From an uncultured Candidatus Melainabacteria bacterium (GTDB lineage Bacteria > Cyanobacteriota > Vampirovibrionia > Gastranaerophilales > Gastranaerophilaceae): a stretch of 64,000 nt of DNA. Both the position numbers and the translations under genes were made by a program. Of the stretch, positions 25,297-32,045 are shown piece by piece; within the stretch, counting starts at the first letter, position 1, and each line of letters begins with the position of its first letter. Below the pieces are notes generated by a model. It did not search any database. It saw only the letters and a program-made list of their open reading frames with translations, and was not told where the DNA came from. The stretch is from contig CAKUZW010000006.1 of assembly GCA_934718135.1 (NCBI GenBank), forward strand, positions 1 to 64,000. The letters run 5' to 3'.

Positions 25297-26430
25297 TTAT
25301 TTCCAAGGATAACCCTTTGGGAATTCCCAGCCATTCTGTTTTATTAACGCTGCACAATAAGTTCCGGGGCCAGTTTTACTACAATTTTGCATAATTGTTT
25401 CCTGTGGCAAACCAGCACCGTAAGGAACTATTGAATCTGCTTCCTCTATCCTATACAAGAAAAAGACATCTTTCCCATAAGTATTTGGTGGCTGAGAAGC
25501 ATTTACATCTATTATAATTATTTTATCATTTTCATTCATTTGATACACACTACCATTCAGAAAAAAAGAAAATGCATATAATATACCATCCATATCAATA
25601 AACGGAGTTCTACCACCATGATTTGCATTTGTGAAACCCCAATTAGATTGCCCATCTAAACCCTTAAAATGAGTGCGTCCTTCTGGATATCCGCATTTTG
25701 TCATCGGATAACAAGTCATAGAAATTTTTATATAAGGTCGAAAATATTTATTTATAAAATCCTCATAACTCAAACTTTTATCCCAAGTTTCCATTTCGCC
25801 ATTTTCAGACTCAGACATTTTAATTGCCTGATTAAGGGTAGAAACGGCTTTGCGAAGTTTGGCAGAAGTAACCTTTTGCTGATGAGTAGTTATCAAATTT
25901 GGAATAGTCATCGCCGCCACAATTCCAATGATGCCAAGGGTGATTAGTACCTCTGCTAATGTAAATGCAAATTTCACCTTTGTTGGTGACAAATCTACGT
26001 GCGTAGCACCTTCTGCTAAAGTAAAGGCAGGTTGTTTAATAAATGTCATTCCGGACTGCGGATTTTGGCAAGAGCGAAACGATAGTGTAGCTCGTCCTAG
26101 GGAGGGCTGCGTTGAGCCGGCCGACCCGCCAATAATCCAAGAGATGATCCGGAATCTCCTTAACTTTTTAGGGATAGGGAAATAAGGGAATAAGTTCGTT
26201 ACAGTTTTTATAATCATGTCATTGTGAGGAGAAATTTCGTTATTATTGGTAATTTTGTGCACAAAGCGACGTAACAATCCCTGACAAGTCTCACCATTGC
26301 CTAATTTGTTAAAATTAAATAGACTCTGAATCACCGCACTCGTACTAAACGGATACGGCTCCGCCTTAATGCCTGAGCTCGTGCTGTTCAGAGTGACATT
26401 GGTGTAATTCGTTTTATTGTTATCTTTCAT
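25297..26430 (-). CDS. Type IV pilin-like protein with duplicated prepilin signal (pilin D)
   Basis: 377 residues from the ATG at 26430 (AAGAAAGGATGTAAAA upstream); an open frame reaches 26592 but without a site. The leader has 155 residues of repeat-derived sequence. Two prepilin signals stand 20 residues apart: PA|FTLAEGATHVD at F136 and FA|FTLAEVLITLG at F156; only the second is followed by the hydrophobic helix. An internal ATG at 26049 (M128) would give an 8-residue leader to the first signal. The body is closest to pilins A and E (WDKSLSYEDFINKYFRPYIKI, DVNASQPPNTYGKDVFFLYRI, GWEFPKGYPWK) and has the same four Cys. The loop of the TTCCGGA palindrome in the leader carries an extra GC-rich insert. 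XRE gene at 27116 is divergent. Confidence 0.8.
   Translation of the reverse strand: MKDNNKTNYTNVTLNSTSSGIKAEPYPFSTSAVIQSLFNFNKLGNGETCQGLLRRFVHKITNNNEISPHNDMIIKTVTNLFPYFPIPKKLRRFRIISWIIGGSAGSTQPSLGRATLSFRSCQNPQSGMTFIKQPAFTLAEGATHVDLSPTKVKFAFTLAEVLITLGIIGIVAAMTIPNLITTHQQKVTSAKLRKAVSTLNQAIKMSESENGEMETWDKSLSYEDFINKYFRPYIKISMTCYPMTKCGYPEGRTHFKGLDGQSNWGFTNANHGGRTPFIDMDGILYAFSFFLNGSVYQMNENDKIIIIDVNASQPPNTYGKDVFFLYRIEEADSIVPYGAGLPQETIMQNCSKTGPGTYCAALIKQNGWEFPKGYPWK
26047..26157 (-). repeat. TTCCGGA palindrome interrupted by a GC-rich insert
   Basis: The two arms (TTCCGGACT near 26049-26057 and GATCCGGAATC near 26147-26157) enclose about 90 bp of GC-rich sequence in place of the 5-nt loop found at 20098-20102 and 54743-54747. 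The insert stays in frame with pilin D and adds about 28 residues (IISWIIGGSAGSTQPS and onward). Confidence 0.75.
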
Positions 26431-26580
26431 TTTTACATCCTTTCTTTTTTGTTCTAAATGGAGGTTCGGGGGCAAAGCCCCTGATGACTCGATCCATTTA
26501 ATCATTCGTGTTTTTCTTTTTCGGTTCCACTTTTTCTTTTTGTCTTCGATTTGAAAAAGAAAAAGGGAACAAAAGTATTT
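26393..26580 (-). repeat. Pilin leader block type B, copy 2
   Basis: About 188 bp similar to 5383-5568, covering the first codons and ribosome-binding site of pilin D, the GGGGCAAAGCCCC palindrome and the long CTTTTTCTTTTT hairpin, with scattered substitutions. Confidence 0.85.
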
Positions 26581-27066
26581 GGTTATTTTCAAAACTTGTT
26601 TGGGATTACTACGTCACGTTGTGTTTCTGTCTGACACTTCACCTCGCCATAAACGTGACTCCGTGTCTGCCAAATATGTCCTGCGGACAGCCTATCGTTT
26701 TGGCAGACAGCTCCGCACTCTGCTCGGTTCGTTTTCCTCGTAATGACATTGTTTAGTGTTTGTAGATCCTTCGGCTAAAGCCTCAGAATGACGCCATTTG
26801 GTAGTTTTATTGGTGGAGCAGCTTACTTTTCTGCTCGCATGACCTCAGGATTACGCGGTATTTTGTCACCCTGAACAGCACGAGCGACAGCGAAGTGCGT
26901 GATTCAGGGTCTATCCAGTTGATTTGTTATTTAATCAACATTGATAGATTCTGAATAGCAAGAAAATTTTGTGCTCATACTTCACACAAATTTTCTAAGC
27001 TTTCAGAATGACATTAGTGTGATTCATTTATTTTTATCTTTCATACTTTATTCCTTTCTTTATCAT
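26581..27066 (-). repeat. Repeat-rich block with a second, broken pilin start site
   Basis: From left: a 178-bp element (26596-26773) that is the near-identical inverse of 35129-35306; a CCTTCGGCTAAAGCCTCAGAATGAC-like palindrome around 26768-26794; a GTCACCCTGAAC...GATTCAGGGTC element (about 26866-26911); and a TCAGAATGACATTAGTGTGA segment. At 27044-27024 on the minus strand is ATGAAAGATAAAAATAAATGA, a six-codon ORF with AGAAAGGAATAAAGT upstream, which is the pilin D start site duplicated and broken. No functional gene is seen. Confidence 0.75.
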
Positions 27067-27086
27067 GTGGGCATAATTATGTCCAC
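27067..27086. promoter_or_regulatory. Near-perfect palindrome, candidate operator of XRE 27116
   Basis: GTGGGCATAATTATGTCCAC is a 20-bp palindrome with one mismatched pair, just upstream of a TATAAC -10 (27095-27100) for the XRE gene. It lies between this gene and the duplicated pilin start site. Confidence 0.7.
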
Positions 27087-27115
27087 TACCGAATTATAAC
27101 AATTAAAATAGAAAT

Positions 27116-27382
27116 ATGCAAGATAGTACGAAAAAACAGGAGCTATCTGCCGCGTTTGGCAGAGTCGTAAGCAAGTTGAAAAAAGAGGCTAATATTTCAG
27201 CTCGAACACTTGCTTATGGGGTAAATATTTCCAAAACAACAATTCTTCTTGCGGAACAAGGCAAATTAGATCCACAAATTTCTACATTTTTTAAAATTTC
27301 TGAAGCCTTCTACTTGCAACCGGATGAGATGATGAAACTCGTTATAAAAGAATTACCTCCCAAATGGTTTCAAAACGAATAA
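27116..27382 (+). CDS. XRE-family DNA-binding regulator
   Basis: 88 residues with a Cro/C1-type helix-turn-helix (about 12-68: VVSKLKKEANISARTLAYGV, KTTILLAEQGKLDPQ). The C-terminus ELPPKWF matches the ELPPDF ending of the XRE at 20554. The -10 box ends only 15 nt before the ATG and there is no Shine-Dalgarno, so translation from a very short or absent leader is likely. Divergent from pilin D. Confidence 0.85.
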   Translation: MQDSTKKQELSAAFGRVVSKLKKEANISARTLAYGVNISKTTILLAEQGKLDPQISTFFKISEAFYLQPDEMMKLVIKELPPKWFQNE

Positions 27383-27464
27383 TACAATTAATTATTACAA
27401 AATATTCAAAAAAGTGAAAAGTTAAATTTTTTGTATATAATAATAGTAAAATGTAGGAGGCACA

Positions 27465-28604
27465 ATGGAAAATATTATATCAAATCATGATAATAAAAAC
27501 TATCAAAGATCAAACATAAATCCGACTCGCATCAAAGTTATTGGTGTTGGGGGCGGTGGCGGAAATGCCGTAAACAGAATGATTAAAGCTAAACTTGCAG
27601 GTGTTGAATTTTGGATTATGAACACTGATTTGCAAGTTTTAACTTATAGCAATGTTCCAAATAAATTACAACTTGGAACAGCAACTACTAAAGGTTTAGG
27701 TTCAGGCGGAGATCCTTCAACAGGTGAAAAAGCTGCTATTGAGGTTAAAGATGATATCACTAAAGCTTTAGACGGTGCTGATATGGTATTTATTACTGCC
27801 GGAATGGGTGGTGGAACAGGAACCGGTGCGGCTCCAATCGTTGCTCAGGTTGCTAAAGATTTAGGAATTTTGACTATCGCATTCGTTACAAAACCTTTCT
27901 GTTGGGAAGGCAAAAAAAGAATGGCTCAAGCTGAAGCTGGGATTGAAAAACTTAAAAAATATGTTGACGCAATTCTTGTTGTTCCAAATGATAAGTTACT
28001 TCAAGTTGTTGAACGCTCAATCGGCGTAAGAGAAGCATTCTGTGTAACTGATGAAGTTCTATACAGAGGTATTCAAGGTCTTTCTGATATCATTACTATC
28101 CCTGGTATGATTAACATTGACTTTGCCGATGTTAGAAAAGTTGTTAAAGATTCAGGTACAGCTCTAATGGGTATTGGTCGAGCTCAAGGCGAAGGTCGTG
28201 CTGTTAAAGCAGCAGAAATGGCTATCAACTCTCAATTGTTGGAATCTTCAATTGACGGAGCTTCCGGTATCATTGTTAATATCACAGGTAGCTCTAACAT
28301 GACCTTGTACGAAATCAACGATGCAACTTCTGTAATCAACAATGTTGTTAACGAAGATGCAGATGTTATTATCGGTACAGCTATCAACGAAGCTTTCCAA
28401 AACGAAATCCAAATCACGGTTATTGCTACAGGTTTTGCAGAAAAATCAAGCACTCCGCAAGTTCCAAAGTTGTCTGCTGCTGAGTATTTCCAATCTAAAA
28501 CACCTTCAGCTCCAACAACAACTGCTCAACCAACTTCAAATTTTGGATTTCCTCAAATGCAACCTTTGCATTTAGATGTTCCTGATTTTTTGAAGAAAAA
28601 TTAG
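27465..28604 (+). CDS. ftsZ: Cell division GTPase FtsZ
   Basis: 379 residues. Forms the Z-ring. Tubulin-like GTPase domain with GVGGGGGNAVNRMI (nucleotide binding), the signature GGGTGTGAAP, and the T7 loop NIDFADVRKV; a short variable linker follows, and the conserved C-terminal peptide DVPDFLKK ends the protein and would bind FtsA or SepF. GTAGGAGG precedes the ATG; a TATAAT is at 27436-27441. The usual ftsQ/ftsA neighbours are absent and ftsZ is monocistronic with a strong terminator. Confidence 0.97.
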   Translation: MENIISNHDNKNYQRSNINPTRIKVIGVGGGGGNAVNRMIKAKLAGVEFWIMNTDLQVLTYSNVPNKLQLGTATTKGLGSGGDPSTGEKAAIEVKDDITKALDGADMVFITAGMGGGTGTGAAPIVAQVAKDLGILTIAFVTKPFCWEGKKRMAQAEAGIEKLKKYVDAILVVPNDKLLQVVERSIGVREAFCVTDEVLYRGIQGLSDIITIPGMINIDFADVRKVVKDSGTALMGIGRAQGEGRAVKAAEMAINSQLLESSIDGASGIIVNITGSSNMTLYEINDATSVINNVVNEDADVIIGTAINEAFQNEIQITVIATGFAEKSSTPQVPKLSAAEYFQSKTPSAPTTTAQPTSNFGFPQMQPLHLDVPDFLKKN

Positions 28605-28620
28605 TTTAAAATTCGAAATT

Positions 28621-28658
28621 AAAAAAGGGTACTAATTAAAAAATTAGTGCCCTTTTTT
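28621..28658. terminator. Bidirectional terminator after ftsZ
   Basis: AAAAAAGGGTACTAATT and AATTAGTGCCCTTTTTT form a long stem with one G-T pair, between ftsZ and the convergent giant ORF. Confidence 0.9.
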
Positions 28659-28676
28659 ATTACCTATTTTATTGTT

Positions 28677-31600
28677 TTAGGTCTCAATATTTATTTGCGA
28701 ATAATTTTTTGCAGTGTTTTGTCTATATTTTTCAACCTTGTTAAATTCATCAAGGAAGTTTTTCCTTATTTCAGAAGCTTTAGAATTTTCAGGCAAGCTA
28801 AGTCTAACAAGTAAGTCATGCCATTTTTGAACTTTTGCTAAATTTTCATTTAGATATTGAACATCATTTTTAGCAACTGTTACGGCTGCTGAATTTGCAA
28901 TATTCATATTTGCGGTCAAAATTTCAAGCTTCGACATTTCCGGTTGTTGTTTCATTTGGTCAAGAGCAAGGTCAAAACCTCTCATATAAACTTTCAATGA
29001 TTTTCTGTAATTTGTTCTTAACCCTTTCTTTTGAACAATGTCCTTTGTTTTTCTAATTTCTTCTTCATAATTTGGATTATCATCTATTCCCTGTGCTTGT
29101 AATTTATTCAGTTCTTTTTCGATAATTTTTGATTGTTTAGAAACGCTATCAAATATATTATTGATTCTTTTTATATTTTTTGTTGCTGTATTAAAATCAG
29201 AATTTTTCACTGCTATTTCTGCAATTTTTTCACCTATACCGAGTTGATTGATAAACATTACAGCAGTATCTGGGGCAGAATCAGCAAGTAAAGGATTGAA
29301 TAATATTGATATTGCTTTATCGGAATTCATTGGAATTGTTGTTCCATCTGTCAAATCCAATTTTGAATTTTCTAAAGTATCTTTCACAATATTCAAGTTA
29401 CCATTTTTTGCACATTTCATTAATATTGACTGAAGCTCAACAAGATTTGCATTGAATAACAAGTTTTTCAAATTTACTTTATAAAAATCTTTCAAACTTT
29501 CAAAATCTTCCATTGCTTCAACAGCGTCTTCACTCGTTGCGTTCAGATTTTTTGGTCTTGCATCTTTAGCATTCATCAATAAGAAATTATTCAAAACACT
29601 CTCAGGAGTTGAGGAGAACAAATGTTTTTCTACATATTCTGCAAATTGTTCATAAAGAGAATCTGAATAATCAAAAGCATCTTCACTATTTGTTGTATTA
29701 TTTACATCATCTTTTATTCGAGCCTTAATCCATTTTTTCAACATACTTGTTGCTCTTTCTTGATATTTTGGCTCAACAGAATTCATGATGAAATCCTTTG
29801 ATTGGTCTTCTATAGATTCCAAGCGGGATTTTATTGCTTCATCCAAAGGTTGTCCTCTTAGAGTGGTTAAATATGGAGAAATTTCTTTCATGATTTTGGT
29901 ATTTACGGATTTGAAATCTTGGGTCGTTTTACCATTTTCAATAACATTTTTTATTTCTTTAATAAGATTTTCAATCGTATTATCGCCTTCATTAATATCC
30001 ATAAACGTTCTATAATCTCTGATTATTGAAGCTTTTTGTTGTGGTGTTAATGTTTGTTCCAGTTCATATTTATCCAACTTTTTATCAATATTTTTAACTA
30101 TTTGGGCTGATTGCATAATTATTTTATAGGCATCAATACTTTCGATATCGCCACATAAATCAGAATGCAAAGCTTTTAACAATTTTTCAGCAAACTCTTT
30201 ATTTTGGGAATCAACTTTTGGATATGCAGGATAAACTCCATACATTTCAAAAGCCTGTTGTTTCATTGCATCATATCTTTTCTCGAGTGTTAATGTTCTC
30301 AAAGAGAAATAATAATCTGAATATATATCATCAAATGAACGTTTTCCATTTACATATTTCCCGCCATGATAATTTCGAGAGAACTTATGATAATCATAGG
30401 TTGGAATTGTATCACTCATTTCTCTATTTTTATAATATTCAGTGTTAAATATAATATTAAATATGGTGTCTAAAGTTTTAGAATTCTTAGCACGAATTTC
30501 TTTTAAGATATCATATCCTGAAATATTTTTAATTCCCAAATCTTTGTTTGAAATTTTAGAATCATATAGAGCATTAAACTCTTTTGATGTCATATTTCTT
30601 AGATTATTAAAGATTTGAACAAACTCTTCATTTGTTGCCGGCTCAAAAGTTCTATCAATCCAATTAACAATACTTTTTAAATTTCCTGACTCAAATGAAG
30701 AATCGCTCAAATCCGCTAACGTGAATCCCATTTTTGTTTCCAAAATATTTTTTATTTCGTTAGCTAAATTTTGAGTTACAACTTGTTTATTATCAAAATC
30801 CGGTGTTTTCTCATTGAAATTTTTCACAAATTCTTTCGTCATCAAATTAATTGTATGACTCAAACTTCCGTCAAAATCAGAAGCCGGAATTTTCTTCATT
30901 GAGTTAACAATTTGAAGTTTTTCTTTGTTATTAAGTTTTATATTGTAAGTTTGTTCAACATTTTCAAGAAGTTTATATATATCATCTCTTGATTTTTCTG
31001 CACCATATTGTGCGATATCAATATCTTTTGCAAAAGTATAATTGAAATTTTTCCTTGCTTCTTGTTTTACAATTGCTTTTATTTTATTGATATCAGAAAC
31101 TTTTTCTGCATTTGTAAGTTTTTTAGTTTCCGGAATATCAGAATAAGACCTAAAAATAGCAGCTTTTTCTAATATAATTTTTAATGGGTCACTTTCAGGA
31201 ATTTTGTTATACTGATTAACATTTGTGATTCCTTGTGAAATTATTTTATCCCCATTTATTCTATCAATCAGTGATGTATAAATCTTTTGAATAACTTCAG
31301 AACTTATTTCAACCTTTTTCATTGCGGCTTTAAGTTCAGCCTGAGTCATACCATTTGCATATTTTTGCAAATCATCAAGATAACTATATGATGAAATCAA
31401 AGTATTTTCTCTTATCATTCTTACATATTTCATAGCGTTCGGGTGTTTTCCCGGCATAATCATATCATTGAACATCTGAAAATCATAATCTTCACTATCC
31501 GCTTTATTTAGTTTTTTATAAGCTTTTAAAGGGATATTATCCGGCTCAAATTTTCCGGTTGCGTCTATTAATTCTCCGGAAAGTTGTCCGTTGCGATAAT

Positions 31601-32045
31601 TTTCATCAGTAACAAAACCGTTCTTGCCACCATAACCGTTATTATAATCTGTTCTGGTTATACCTTTTTCATCTTCCCAAGTATTTTCATGCTCAGATGC
31701 ACCCCATGTATTATCATGGAGAATAATATTTTCATCCATGACTTTCCCGCTTGATTTAATTTGAATAGGTTTTACATCCGCTACATATTGAGCATGACAA
31801 GCTATTTCTTTATCAAGAACAGATGTTGAAGAAATCGCAGAATATGGTGAATCTTTAAGTTTTTTAAGAGCTAAATGACCGTCATGTTCAATATAATAAG
31901 GTTTGTCAGTCATGTGTTCAATAATTTTTATTTGCTGTCTTGCATTCAAACCGCTATGACCTTCACTATCCCAACTGCAACCGGTCAATAATCCGATTTG
32001 TCTATGCATATCGCTTAACGGTTCTTTGATATCCCTTGTATTCAT
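28677..32045 (-). CDS. Giant protein, C-terminal part of a papain-like protease (His/Asn half)
   Basis: 1122 residues. Near its N-terminus are CHAQYVADV with H84 and DNTWGASEHENTW with N112-T-W114-G115, which fit the His and Asn-S/T-Trp-Gly motifs of papain-fold (C1) proteases. The matching Cys motif is not in this ORF but in the overlapping upstream ORF (32002-34596). After residue ~130 the protein is long, helical and Lys/Asn-rich with no recognised domain, signal peptide or membrane segment. The ATG at 32045 lies inside the upstream ORF (44-nt overlap, +1 frame); an in-frame TGA at 32051-32049 stops any longer start, and there is no good Shine-Dalgarno. It is probably the second half of one original protein. 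Confidence 0.65.
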   Translation of the reverse strand: MNTRDIKEPLSDMHRQIGLLTGCSWDSEGHSGLNARQQIKIIEHMTDKPYYIEHDGHLALKKLKDSPYSAISSTSVLDKEIACHAQYVADVKPIQIKSSGKVMDENIILHDNTWGASEHENTWEDEKGITRTDYNNGYGGKNGFVTDENYRNGQLSGELIDATGKFEPDNIPLKAYKKLNKADSEDYDFQMFNDMIMPGKHPNAMKYVRMIRENTLISSYSYLDDLQKYANGMTQAELKAAMKKVEISSEVIQKIYTSLIDRINGDKIISQGITNVNQYNKIPESDPLKIILEKAAIFRSYSDIPETKKLTNAEKVSDINKIKAIVKQEARKNFNYTFAKDIDIAQYGAEKSRDDIYKLLENVEQTYNIKLNNKEKLQIVNSMKKIPASDFDGSLSHTINLMTKEFVKNFNEKTPDFDNKQVVTQNLANEIKNILETKMGFTLADLSDSSFESGNLKSIVNWIDRTFEPATNEEFVQIFNNLRNMTSKEFNALYDSKISNKDLGIKNISGYDILKEIRAKNSKTLDTIFNIIFNTEYYKNREMSDTIPTYDYHKFSRNYHGGKYVNGKRSFDDIYSDYYFSLRTLTLEKRYDAMKQQAFEMYGVYPAYPKVDSQNKEFAEKLLKALHSDLCGDIESIDAYKIIMQSAQIVKNIDKKLDKYELEQTLTPQQKASIIRDYRTFMDINEGDNTIENLIKEIKNVIENGKTTQDFKSVNTKIMKEISPYLTTLRGQPLDEAIKSRLESIEDQSKDFIMNSVEPKYQERATSMLKKWIKARIKDDVNNTTNSEDAFDYSDSLYEQFAEYVEKHLFSSTPESVLNNFLLMNAKDARPKNLNATSEDAVEAMEDFESLKDFYKVNLKNLLFNANLVELQSILMKCAKNGNLNIVKDTLENSKLDLTDGTTIPMNSDKAISILFNPLLADSAPDTAVMFINQLGIGEKIAEIAVKNSDFNTATKNIKRINNIFDSVSKQSKIIEKELNKLQAQGIDDNPNYEEEIRKTKDIVQKKGLRTNYRKSLKVYMRGFDLALDQMKQQPEMSKLEILTANMNIANSAAVTVAKNDVQYLNENLAKVQKWHDLLVRLSLPENSKASEIRKNFLDEFNKVEKYRQNTAKNYSQINIET

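Noticed and set aside
26596..27044. Possible insertion sequence or CRISPR array
   Set aside because: There is no transposase and no regular repeat-spacer pattern; the repeats are dispersed palindromes of several types.
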